This document shows, one piece after another, positions 10,798 to 20,883 of a DNA stretch of 64,000 nucleotides. Origin of the DNA: Puccinia triticina (Eukaryota; Basidiomycota; Pucciniomycetes; Pucciniales; Pucciniaceae); the NCBI RefSeq assembly GCF_026914185.1, contig NC_070568.1:3430001-3494000 (forward strand), written 5' to 3'. Within the stretch, counting starts at the first letter, position 1; every line of letters begins with the position of its first letter. The notes beneath the pieces were generated by a model. The model worked only from the letters and a program-made list of their open reading frames with translations, was not told the origin of the DNA and did no database searches. A program made the translations under genes and the position numbers.

Positions 10798-13620
10798 TAT
10801 AACCCTTCTTTTCCCTCCGAGCAACCTCGCGTGCCGCCTGTGATTGATGCTGAAGAGCCCACCGCCCCCTCTCTCCCTGCCCTCGACATGCCGGCCGCAG
10901 AGGCCACAGTGCTTCCCGCCGAGGAGCCCACCAGCTCTTCCCTCCCTACCCTTGACTTGGCTGCCGAAGAGGCCCCAAAACATGCTGCTGAAGAGCCCAC
11001 CACCACCCCCTTGCTACCCGCGATTGGCATGGCCGCCGAAGAGGCCACGGTGCATCCCGCCAAGGAGCCCACCAGCCCCTCTCTCCCTGCCCCCGACATG
11101 CCGGCCGCAGAGGCCAGAGTGCTTCCCGCCAAGAAGCCAACCAGGTCTTCCCTCCCTACCCTCAACTTGGCCGCCGCAGAGGCTTCGGTGCTTCCCGCCA
11201 AGGAGCCAACCAGCCCCTCTCTCCCTGCCCTTGACTTGGCGGCCCAAGATGCCACAGAAGTTCCGGCCGAGGAGCTCACCACCCTCGACTTGGCGGCCGA
11301 AGAGGCCCCAGAAGTTGCTGCTGAAGAGCCCACCGCCCCCTTGCTACTCACAATCGACTTAGCCGCCGAAGAGGCCACGGTGCCTCCCGCCGAGGAGCCC
11401 ACCAGCCCCTCTCTCCCTGCCCTCGACATGGCCGCCGAAGAGGCCACGGTGCTTCCCGCCGAGGAGCACACCAGCTCTTCCCTCCCTACCCTCGACTTGG
11501 CCGCCAAAGAGGCCCCAGAGGTTGCTGCTGAAGAGCCCACCGCCCCCTTGCTACCCACAATCGACTTAGCCGCCGAAGAGGCCACGGTGCCTCCCGCCGA
11601 GGCGCCCACCAGCCCCTCTCTCCCTGCCCTCAACATGCCGGCTGCAGATGTTGAATTGCTTCCCGCCAAGGAGCCCACCAGCTCTTCCCTCCCTACCCTC
11701 GACTTGGCCGCCGCAGAGGCTACGGTGCTTCCTGCCGAGGAGCCAACCAGCCCCTCTCTCCCTGCCCTCGACATGGCCGCCAAAGAGGTCAGAGTGCTTC
11801 CCGCCGAGGGGCCCACCAGCTCTTCCCTCCCTACCCTCGACTTGGCCGCCGCAGAGGCTGTGGTGCTTCCCGCCGAGGAGCCAACCAGCCCCTCTCTCCC
11901 TGCCCTCAACATGGCCGCCGAAGAGGTCAGAGTGCTTCCTGCCGAGGAGCCCACCAGCTCTTCCCTCCCTACCCTCGACTTGGCCGCCGCAGAGGCTACG
12001 GTGCTTCCCGCCGAGGAGCCAACCAGCCCCTCTCTCCCTGCCCTCGACATGGCCGCAGAAGAGGTCAGAGTGCTTCACGCCGAGGAGCCCACCAGCTCTT
12101 CCCTCCCTACCCTTGACTTGGCCGCCGCAGAGGCTACAGTGCTTCCCGCCAAGGAGCCAACCAGCCCCTCTCTCCCTGCCCTCGACATGGCTGCCGAAGA
12201 GGTCAGAGTGCTTCCCGCCGAGGAGGCCACCAGCTCTTCCCCCCCTACCCTCGACTTGGCCGCCGCAGAGGCTACGGTGCTTCCCGCCGAGGAGCAAACC
12301 AGCCCCTCTCTCCCTGCTCTCGACATGGCCGCCAAAGAGGTCAGAGTGCTTCCCACCGAGGAGCCAACCAGCCCCTCTCTCCCTGCCCTCGACATGGCCG
12401 CCGAAGAGGCCCCAGAGGTTTCTGCTGAAGAGCTCACCGCCCCCTTACTACCCACGATCGACTTAGCTGCTGAAGAGGCCACGGTGCCTCCCGCCGAGGC
12501 GCCCACCAGCCCCTCTCTCCCTGCCCTCAACATGCCGGCTGCAGATGTCGAATTGCTTCCCGCCGAGGAGCCCACCAGCTCTTCCCTCCCTACCCTTGAC
12601 TTGGCCGCCGCAGAGGCTACAGTGCTTCCCGCCAAGGAGCCAACCAGCCCCTCTCTCCCTGCCCTCGACATGGCTGCCGAAGAGGTCAGAGTGCTTCCCG
12701 CCAAGGAGCCCACCAGCTCTTCCCCCCCTACCCTCGACTTGGCCGCCGCAGAGGCTACGGTGCTTCCCGCTGAGGAGCCAACCAGCTCCTCTCTCCCTGC
12801 CCTCGACATGGCCGCCGAAGAGGCCACGGTGCTTCCCGCTGAGGAGCTCACCAGCTCTTCCCTCCCTATTCTCGACCTGGCCGCCGAAGAGGCCCCAGAA
12901 GTTGCTGCTGAAGAGCCCACTGCCTCCTTGCTACCCACGATTGACTTAGCCGCTAAAGAGGCCAGGGTGCCTCCGGCCGAGGCGCCCACCAGCCCCTCTC
13001 TCCCTGCCCTCGACATGGCCGCCGAAGAGGCCACGGTGCTTCCCGCCGAGGAGCCCACCAGCTCTTCCCTCCCCACCCTCGACTTGGCCGCCAAAGAGGA
13101 GACAGAACACGCTACTGAAGAGTCCACCGCCCCCTTGCTACCCACGATTGACTTAGCCGCCGAACAGGCCACGGTGCCTCCCGCCGAGGCGCCCACCAGC
13201 CCCTCTCTCCCTACCCTCAACTTGGCCGCCAAAGAGGCCACGGTGCCTCCCGCCGATGAGCCCATCAGCCCCTCTCTCCCTGCCCTCAACTTGGCCGCCG
13301 AAGAGGCCACGGTGCCTCCCGCCGAGGAGCTCATCAGCCCCTCTCTCCCTGCCCTCGACATGCCGGCCACAGAGGCCACAGTGCTTCCCGCCAAGAAGCC
13401 AAAATCTTACGCCAGCGCCCTCTCCAGCAAATACCGCTTTATGAAGCACGGCAGATGCACCGTTGACGGCAGGTACGACCCCAACTATGCAAGGAAACGC
13501 ACTTTCCGACCAGTGCCTTTGAGTCCGTCGAGCGATCTGTCCGCTTACAAATCGTTGCCAATAATGATGAAGATTGGCGGAAGATCTGACCCCAATGGCT
13601 TCTTTTTGCAAAGCTGGTAG
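10798..13620 (+). CDS. 23-residue tandem-repeat protein (PEST-like), last exon
   Basis: The open frame runs from 10798 (after a TGA) to the TAG at 13618-13620, about 940 codons. There is no ATG at the start, so this is the 3' exon of a spliced gene. From about 10847 to 13390 it consists of some 38 units of 23 residues (69 bp), consensus LPALDMAAEEATVLPAEEP plus TSPS. Two unit types alternate (LPTLDLAAAEA.. and LPALDMAAEEV..). Longer blocks are duplicated: units 11-14 closely match 24-27. The array is rich in Pro, Glu, Ser/Thr and Ala, with no Cys. A non-repeat tail of about 75 residues is basic (SKYRFMKHGRCTVDGRYDP...). No signal peptide, membrane segment or known domain is seen. It could be a structural, surface or effector-like protein, or part of an unknown mobile element. 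Function unknown. Confidence 0.6.
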   Translation, partial: YNPSFPSEQPRVPPVIDAEEPTAPSLPALDMPAAEATVLPAEEPTSSSLPTLDLAAEEAPKHAAEEPTTTPLLPAIGMAAEEATVHPAKEPTSPSLPAPDMPAAEARVLPAKKPTRSSLPTLNLAAAEASVLPAKEPTSPSLPALDLAAQDATEVPAEELTTLDLAAEEAPEVAAEEPTAPLLLTIDLAAEEATVPPAEEPTSPSLPALDMAAEEATVLPAEEHTSSSLPTLDLAAKEAPEVAAEEPTAPLLPTIDLAAEEATVPPAEAPTSPSLPALNMPAADVELLPAKEPTSSSLPTLDLAAAEATVLPAEEPTSPSLPALDMAAKEVRVLPAEGPTSSSLPTLDLAAAEAVVLPAEEPTSPSLPALNMAAEEVRVLPAEEPTSSSLPTLDLAAAEATVLPAEEPTSPSLPALDMAAEEVRVLHAEEPTSSSLPTLDLAAAEATVLPAKEPTSPSLPALDMAAEEVRVLPAEEATSSSPPTLDLAAAEATVLPAEEQTSPSLPALDMAAKEVRVLPTEEPTSPSLPALDMAAEEAPEVSAEELTAPLLPTIDLAAEEATVPPAEAPTSPSLPALNMPAADVELLPAEEPTSSSLPTLDLAAAEATVLPAKEPTSPSLPALDMAAEEVRVLPAKEPTSSSPPTLDLAAAEATVLPAEEPTSSSLPALDMAAEEATVLPAEELTSSSLPILDLAAEEAPEVAAEEPTASLLPTIDLAAKEARVPPAEAPTSPSLPALDMAAEEATVLPAEEPTSSSLPTLDLAAKEETEHATEESTAPLLPTIDLAAEQATVPPAEAPTSPSLPTLNLAAKEATVPPADEPISPSLPALNLAAEEATVPPAEELISPSLPALDMPATEATVLPAKKPKSYASALSSKYRFMKHGRCTVDGRYDPNYARKRTFRPVPLSPSSDLSAYKSLPIMMKIGGRSDPNGFFLQSW
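10847..13390 (+). repeat. 69-bp coding minisatellite, about 37-38 units
   Basis: Unit CCTGCCCTCGACATGGCCGC.. of 69 bp with few changes between neighbours and a visible 138-bp dimer rhythm. Because the unit is a multiple of three, other frames on both strands also stay open for hundreds of codons. Confidence 0.9.
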
Positions 13621-14166
13621 TGGTTTTTCCCAGTTGTTTGAATGATTTTTCTTGTTATACTCTCGCCATTTCCTCTCCATGTTGTACAGTAGGTTTACTC
13701 CTCACCGTTTCCTCTCCATGTTGTACAGTAGAAATAACCCCTATCTTCTTCATTAACTTGCACATGAGAAACAAATACATGATGTTTCCATACCTGTGCC
13801 ATTTTTTTGCATCATGAGTGAAAGGAAAAAAACAGAAATGACTTTTCATGTGAGAAAAAAAAACTCAAATAAATGTTCCATTACAGGATTTCCCAGACAA
13901 CTTTACAGGATTTCCCACATGGGAAATCCTGTAATGGTTGAAGTGTAAAGTGTGCAGCAAATGTCTTGCAAAGTTCTTTTTTGAGGAAACTGGAGTGTAA
14001 TTCACACCACTCATTTTGCATACCTTCTCCTTTGACACCCAATTTGGGCATGAGTTGCAAAATTCTTCCTTTGGGCACAATTTGAGTAATTTTTCAAACC
14101 ATTGTATTTATAGCCCATATGTAATGCAAAGTGATAGCAATCCAATATAACATTCCACTCAATGTC
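13621..14166. other. Intergenic with short repeats
   Basis: A direct repeat of about 28 bp (TTTCCTCTCCATGTTGTACA core) occurs twice at about 13666-13732. At 13878-13937 an inverted repeat (CCATTACAGGATTTCCCA and its complement) encloses a third copy of the same word. No gene recognised. Confidence 0.5.
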
Positions 14167-14177
14167 CTAGCATTTAA

Positions 14178-14352
14178 GGTGTTCAAAGTTGAAATCATAA
14201 GATTTTTGAATCATAAAACTTTTGGGTGATAATTTTTTATGTACCATTTTCAAACTATTCTGCTTTGAGTGTTTGGGTGGTACAGATTTTTTCTGCTTAA
14301 AATCTTCTGATTTTATGATGCTATGATTTTATGCAAGTCAACTTTGAACACC
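14178..14352 (+). mobile_element. GGTGTTCAAAG MITE, left arm of the palindrome
   Basis: 175 bp with terminal inverted repeats GGTGTTCAAAGTTGA/TCAACTTTGAACACC. It is flanked by TTAA on both sides (14174-14177 and 14353-14356). TTAA duplications are typical of piggyBac-type elements; a TA duplication cannot be excluded from these flanks. Confidence 0.75.
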
Positions 14353-15929
14353 TTAATTGTAATCAAGGGGATAAATATCCAACCCAGTCCTCAATTGGAT
14401 ACACACCCACTCAATGAACAACCTGGTCATCAAGTGGATACACACTTGCTTGACAACAAGCCCTGTCTAACAAGATGCCTCAGGCAAATGGGTACTGGTT
14501 AGCTTGGCACTGACAAATCTTGGTATGGTGATTGCATAGTGTAATGGTTTACTAACCTGGTCAGTACAGTCCTGTCACTGATGAATCTTAGCTTTAATCT
14601 TGGTGAGGAAACACTACAAACATTTATTATTTTGCCCCCCAAAAAAATAAAAGTCAACATGAAAAAAAAAAAAACCAAAATTTCACTCAGGGGAACAAAC
14701 TGAGCATGCTGAGCCAAAAAAATAAAATGTCACAAACTGAGCAAAACTCATTGGACAATGTTTTGGGATGGTTTTTTTTCACGGGCCTGGCGGGCCTGGA
14801 GCGGGCTTGAGCAGGCCTTGAGCGGGCCTGAGACGGGCCTACCCCAAAAGCACATTGGGTCAGTATTAAAGGAGTTTTGCCTTGCCCTGGGAGCTTCTGG
14901 GGCTTTTGATGGGCCCAAAATCTCAACATGGGCTTTTGGTGGTCTAGAAGTATCAACTCGGGCCACTGAATAGCCCATGAGCCTTTGAATTCCCAGAAAG
15001 CCCACCATGAGCCCCCACATAGCTAATCGGCTCTTGGTAGCCCATGAAGATCTCCATGGGCCAACAGATACCCTCATGGGCTTTTGGTGGCCCATGAAGA
15101 TCTCCATGGGCCAACAGATATCCTCATGGGCTTTTGGTGGTCCAAAACGCTCCCCATGGGCTTTTTGTGGCCCAGAAAGGAGGCAAAAAGCCCATGGGAT
15201 CCCATGATGGAAGTATCTGTTGGCCCATAGGGATCTTCATGGGCAACCAAGAGCCCATTAGCTATGTGGGGGCTCATGATGGGCTTTCTGGGAATTTGAA
15301 GGCCCATGGGCTATTCAGTGGCCCGAGTTGATACTTCTAGACCACCAAAAGCCCATGTTGAGATTTTGGGCCCATCAAAAGCCCCAGAAGCTCCCAGGGC
15401 AAGGCAAAACTCCTTTAATACTGACCCAATGTGCTTTTGGGGTAGGCCCGTCTCAGGCCCGCTCAAGGCCTGCTCAAGCCCGCTCCAGGCCCGCCAGGCC
15501 CGTGAAAAAAAACCATCCCAAAACATTGTCCAATGAGTTTTGCTCAGTTTGTGACATTTTATTTTTTTGGCTCAGCATGCTCAGTTTGTTCCCCTGAGTG
15601 AAATTTTGGTTTTTTTTTTTCATGTTGACTTTTATTTTTTTGGGGGGCAAAATAATAAATGTTTGTAGTGTTTCCTCACCAAGATTAAAGCTAAGATTCA
15701 TCAGTGACAGGACTGTACTGACCAGGTTAGTAAACCATTACACTATGCAATCACCATACCAAGATTTGTCAGTGCCAAGCTAACCAGTACCCATTTGCCT
15801 GAGGCATCTTGTTAGACAGGGCTTGTTGTCAAGCAAGTGTGTATCCACTTGATGACCAGGTTGTTCATTGAGTGGGTGTGTATCCAATTGAGGACTGGGT
15901 TGGATATTTATCCCCTTGATTACAATTAA

Positions 15930-16104
15930 GGTGTTCAAAGTTGACTTGCATAAAATCATAGCATCATAAAATCAGAAGATTTTAAGCAGAAAAAATCTGT
16001 ACCACCCAAACACTCAAAGCAGAATAGTTTGAAAATGGTACATAAAAAATTATCACCCAAAAGTTTTATGATTCAAAAATCTTATGATTTCAACTTTGAA
16101 CACC
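15930..16104 (-). mobile_element. GGTGTTCAAAG MITE, right arm of the palindrome
   Basis: Exact mirror copy of 14178-14352, again between TTAA sites (15926-15929 and 16105-16108). Confidence 0.75.
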
Positions 16105-16200
16105 TTAAATGCTAGATAATAAATGTTTGTAGTGAAAGGAGATTGGAACCAAGAGGCTAAGTACAAGATATAAACCTGACCTGATGAAAATCAACAAAGT

Positions 16201-16380
16201 AGCCCGGTTCACGTTGGCAACTTCAAATCTATTTTTATCTGATTTTATCATAAAATTTCAACAAATTTTTCACTCATCAGAAAAAGTGATTTCAGAGGAA
16301 TCTGACCAACTTGAAAAGAATGATAAATTTAATGATAAGATGGATAAAAATGGCCTTAAAAATTCAATGTGAACCAGGCT
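16201..16380. mobile_element. AGCCYGGTTCAYG MITE, copy 1
   Basis: 180 bp with ends AGCCCGGTTCACGTTGG and CAATGTGAACCAGGCT. It is flanked by AGT on both sides (16198-16200 and 16381-16383). Together with the copy at 16838 this supports a 3-bp target duplication rather than a simple TA. Confidence 0.75.
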
Positions 16381-16685
16381 AGTATCACCAGTTAGGTTTA
16401 GCTACTAATTACATAATATGTTGTAGTTAGTACATGTGATATTGGATACTCCTGCTTGCACCTGTAGTCCTTCAACACTCCCCCTCCCAAAATTGAAAAA
16501 CTAGCCCCCCAGTCCCTGGGCCCACCATTTTAGTTGGTCCCAATATCTTTGTCTAGACGCCGGCTAGTGGCTGTGTGTGCTGGTCCAAGAGACATTGATT
16601 TTGTTTTCCAGGATTAAATCATTGAAAAAGTAGAAAGCCTGTCGGGGGTATAAGACAAGTTGTGCACTATGGTATTTGAATTTAC
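16381..16685. other. Intergenic, nothing recognised
   Basis: Spacer between two MITEs without repeats or open frames of note. Confidence 0.5.
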
Positions 16686-16829
16686 GGCCCCATTTGGACA
16701 CTACATTATATGTGATAAATGTGCTCATTTATCACGGGCAACCCGTGGGTCCAAATTTTGGTGGAGATGGGGGGCAAACTTTGGGTTGCGCGTGATAAAT
16801 TTGTCCATTTATCACATATAACCGGTGCC
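16686..16829. mobile_element. GGCCCC MITE, copy 3, degenerate
   Basis: 144 bp, related to 2114-2273 by the GGCCCCATTTGG start, the subterminal GTGATAAAT/ATTTATCAC pair and the shared GGGGGGCAAACTTTGGGTTG core. The right end is shortened (CCGGTGCC). It is still flanked by TAC on both sides (16683-16685 and 16830-16832). Confidence 0.7.
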
Positions 16830-16837
16830 TACTCAAT

Positions 16838-17018
16838 AGCCTGGTTCATGTTGGGGCATTTATGCCCCTGACTAAAATTAGTGTTGCTGATTGATAAAAA
16901 ATTGAGCTTAAAAAGCTTGAAAATGGCCGTGGGATTCTGACTTTCAGCAAGAGCTGACTTTAAACGCACATGATTGTTATTCAAGTCTTGCTAGTCAAAG
17001 TCCAACGTGAACCAGGCT
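16838..17018. mobile_element. AGCCYGGTTCAYG MITE, copy 2
   Basis: 181 bp with ends AGCCTGGTTCATGTTGG and CCAACGTGAACCAGGCT. It is flanked by AAT (16835-16837 and 17019-17021). Its interior is unlike copy 1, so the two share little beyond their ends. Confidence 0.75.
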
Positions 17019-17518
17019 AATTCAATGTATGGCTGCCAAATTTTGCATTTGAAATATATCCGGGGATCACATCTTAAATGTGTTTATTGCTTAACATGGT
17101 GCCAGGGTCAAACTCAGTTGTCTCTGGATGACAGGCTGCAAAAGAGCAGAATTGATTATAAAAGCTACAGTGTTCAATGGTCAGAACGAGTGTGTACCAT
17201 CCACTTAATGCCCAGGTGACTGGGTTGTTGAGTGGAGTGTGAATTGGTTATCCACTCAATCACCAGGTTGGGTCATCAAGTAGGGTGTCTATCCACTCAA
17301 TGACTGGGTTGAATGACTGGTGGGTCCAATTGATGGCAGGTGTTGACCAGCTATGGAATGTAGTGTAAAGTTTTCAACTAGGAGAGTTTCCTCCAGATTG
17401 ACACAGTTGTATGTTGTTGACCAGGAGATTCATCCCGGTTGACACTGTTGTATAATGTTGTTGATCCGCAGTAAGGTAAGACACTTTTGACCCAGTCTGG
17501 GTGTCTAGACATACATGG
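17019..17518. other. Intergenic with a degenerate minisatellite
   Basis: At about 17200-17330 words such as ATCCACTCAATGACTGGGTTG recur. Related words lie inside the palindrome at about 14370-14455. No gene recognised. Confidence 0.45.
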
Positions 17519-17776
17519 TGTGAAGCCCCACTCCACTCCGGGGTTTCACAGAAATGTTCATGGCATTAGCCTTTTCACCATGCTTCTCTAATCCGGCAGA
17601 GAGTTCTCCTCTCTCCTGACTAGGTAGGTAAGCCCTATTGTGTTTGTTCTTCTGTTTTCGTGTTTTCTTTTCTTTCACTCATAAGCTGCAGGGTAAGAGA
17701 GAGTTCTTCTCTCTCCTGGCTAGAATTGTAATCCATCTAGTTTGGTACTAGAAGTTGCTCAGGCATCACCCTTACA
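17519..17776 (+). repeat. Ty3-type solo LTR
   Basis: 258 bp starting TGTGAAGCCCC and ending CACCCTTACA, flanked by CATGG on both sides (17514-17518 and 17777-17781). A 5-bp duplication around a single LTR means the internal part was lost by LTR-LTR recombination. It carries a duplicated GAGAGTTCT-CTCTCTCCTG motif, as the LTR at 6511 carries its own duplicated motif. Confidence 0.85.
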
Positions 17777-18117
17777 CATGGAGGGATTCCGCCTGTTTGA
17801 AAAGGGTTTAGGTTTTGGCACCAGCCACCAAGGGCATGAAGTGCCTGTGTAGTGCTTTGTCCCAGGCACGTACTCCTGGGCTCAGTGTTGAGCACTGTGC
17901 TGCAAGGGGATGTTTGTGAGGCTCAGAACTAGGCCATGCTGAGCTAGTATGGCATTATGCATTGAATGACCTTGGAAGGACCCAGGTTCTAATCAAAGTA
18001 TTGAAAAAAGTAATTGCATTTCAACTGACACCAATTGCTCATTTTTTCTTGTAGTGCTTGGATCTAAAGCCTCTCAAACCATGAATGTGCTGACGTGCAA
18101 GCCCGCGCTGCGGCTCA
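17777..18117. other. Intergenic, no gene recognised
   Basis: Spacer between the solo LTR and the 5' limit of LINE A. Nothing supported. Confidence 0.5.
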
Positions 18118-20883
18118 TAACTATGTTTTCTTTACATTTTATTCTCTTTTTACACTACACCTTCACAACATATCCACCCCATATGGATTTAGTGTTTGTG
18201 TAGTCCTCCTATTATAACCCCCGTTATATAGAAGGAAAATAACTTACATTTACAACTCTGTACACTTTCTACCTTGTTTTATACAACTACTCCTCACTGT
18301 AGATGTATTCTCTTTCTCCCAAACCACTACAACTGATCCATTAATGTAGTATAATGATCAAAGCTGTATGTATCTCCTTTATCTGAAATTGCAATGCAAA
18401 AAGTAAAAAATTCTCTTACGCAACACATCAAGATAAACCGGGTGATTGAGCGACTCTCCCAAATTGGAAGCAGAAGAGCCCTTAACTCTCCTACCAATGG
18501 GAGGATATCATGAGTACCGGATGCTGGGCCCCCATACCCCAACTCCATTATACCAATGAGTACTTCCATGATACGGCCATAAAAACCCCTCTCTCCTATC
18601 ATCTACACCCAGAGTATACTCTCCACCTCACTGATCTATGTAAGCAGAAACATACACAGTGTTAATAGAGTCTGTACACCCTTCTCTACGGTCTACAAAC
18701 CTAGAATATACTCTCTCATACTACTCACATCCTATCCAGACTGTATCCCAAGTATGAGGTATCTGGTTTAGCCTGGTAACTTAGGAACGGAGTGAACATA
18801 GGTTAAGACACCAATGTTTCCCAATGAGAATGCCTCACCGGCACCTGAGATTGTAACAAAACTCCCATCTAACATAGATATACTACATGTGTACATACAA
18901 TCCCAGAACACAACATGATAGCAGAGAAACATAAAAAAGTCCTGATACCTAGCTACCATCCCGCAGCTTATCTCACAGACTCTCTAATACCCACACCTGC
19001 ACAGAAATGTGGGATGCTCACATACCAAAATGTTGTACACATCTAACCATACTAGACTGGCAGACCCACAACACCAGAATATACTCCAATAATGGAAATT
19101 ACTGAACCTGAGGAGCAGTAAACCCTGGTGGATGAGACAAGCGTAAAAACCTTTCTCAACAATAAAGATACTCTATCTTTTCAGTACAACAAAATCTATA
19201 TAATAGAAACAAGGACCTAAGGATCCCTATGTACATCCCCATGCACATCTTCAACTTTCCCTCACAAACTTGACCATCAATCAACACAGCTATTTGTGCA
19301 GAAATACAAATCTGAATACTGTTGGCAAGTAAAAGAACTGGGATACATCAATTGTTGTCCCAGATGGCCAACAAGTCTGGTATACTAGTAACTTAAACTA
19401 TGTATCACTCATGATACACTTCAATTTCACTTTTTTGGCCTAATAAACAGTAGTGGTACACAAACCACAAGTCCACGCACCGGTAACAATACAACGTCAA
19501 AATAATAACAGTAGATGTTCTTAACCTGATCGCTCTGACAATTACCGGAGAGATGAACTCCTGATAACCGAACAAACGTACGTGTTATCAGAAATCAGGC
19601 GCGCAAGCCATGCCTAAACCTCTCAAAAAACAGCTGAAACACCCTGCAAACAAAAAAGAGAATGTATCGGTCAACTCTCTATTGCCAACACCAGCTGTAT
19701 CAGTCGCAGGGTATCTACTAACCCAAGCACTAAAACTGTTGAGCTAAGAGCAGAAACGCTCGATCAGCCGATCAAACGTTCCAAAACTAAATGCTCCAGG
19801 TGATCACCACTCCCTGTCACACAACGGGCAGGGAGAAAAGGTTGTCAAAGCCAAAACCAGATATTGCAAAAATGATACCTCTGACAACGACCCCCATGAA
19901 GGGGTGGGGAGTCTATCGGATGGCCCTAAGAACACCAACCGTACAAACAATCAAAAATATTGTTCAAACCGTGCACGCAATCCGCAAGGATAACGCCCTC
20001 GCACACACTGTTGTCTGGGCCTAGAGAAAAGCCCCGCTAGTGAACGAAGGGATAACAAAAACTTCAATATCTACTACATCAATCAATTGATGTGAGATAA
20101 AATAACGATCGGTAGTAGAACTACCGTTCGAGGGAACAAATACTGAACTCACATATACAAACTGAAAGAGACTCATCTCTTGTTCCCATGCTCAGCCGAT
20201 CCTCCACGCACATCTTGACTCAAAAGATAAACTATGGCAGGACACTCACCAACACAAGCAGTGCATGTTAGTCAAACATTGACTCAACTGTACAAAAGAT
20301 AGAAGCAACAAACGTCTCTGTAGTATGACCTCACAAAGGATCACAACGGCCAATCGAATCCACAAGATCGTAAACAGTTGACCTCTACAATGCAGATCTA
20401 TCTATCCGGATCAGTCAGCAGTGCTGCACTTCCTAGAGCATGCAATGAACAGTATCAAATGCAATCTCACCAGGATCGAGCCGCGGCTTATCCTAAGAAA
20501 GTCGCAGAAGCAGTTATAAGGGAACCAATTGCTCTGACCTGAAAACCCAGGCACCCCAGATTGCTATCACACCCGCTTCCCAAAAGTCTAATAATTTAGC
20601 TATCTTGAGCTTTATCAAGACCAGAACGACTAATCTGCGCATCGGTAACGTTACAAAAGCCAAAAGTACCATTGTTAGTTCATTACCCCCACATGATACA
20701 ACAGGTTGCTTATGATGTCTTCGTGCTTCCCTACTCACAGGAAACCCCGCGGCATCGCCTTGTTTGTCACGTCCTTGTCGGCTAACATCAACAAAAGCAA
20801 AACATATCAGTAAGCCGTTCTACAAAGAGGCCGGACTGATCAACTTTTGAGCTTACCAAACTGTCACTCTCTTACACTGCAGA
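18118..20883 (+). other. Long 5' region of LINE A
   Basis: About 2.8 kb without a plus-strand ORF, colinear with 47633-50421 of LINE C. A minus-strand open frame (18327-18602) is also open in C. The start of ORF1 is preceded by TACACTGCAG, which resembles a splice acceptor, so introns in this leader are possible. Confidence 0.6.

Larger units (their letters stand above)
14167..16115. repeat. 1.95-kb near-perfect palindrome
   Basis: Arms of about 906 bp (14167-15072 and 15212-16115) are reverse complements, with a central loop of about 139 bases. Paired positions sum to 30282 in the outer part and 30284 in the inner part. The 2-base shift comes from an A-run of 13 on the left (about 14662) against 11 on the right. 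Mismatches appear only near the loop. Each arm starts with the same 175-bp MITE. The inner arms are rich in CCCATGGGCTTTTGGTGG-like words. Open frames here are mirror images of each other and are not genes. Confidence 0.92.

Noticed and set aside
10731..13394. Minus-strand frames of 439 codons (10731-12050 and 12075-13394) and 243 codons (11566-12297)
   Set aside because: They are shadows of the 69-bp coding repeat; a unit divisible by three keeps several frames open on both strands. The plus frame continues into a unique tail and upstream exons.
14687..15597. Pairs of identical ORFs of 71-119 codons
   Set aside because: They are mirror images in the palindrome arms, repetitive and without motifs.
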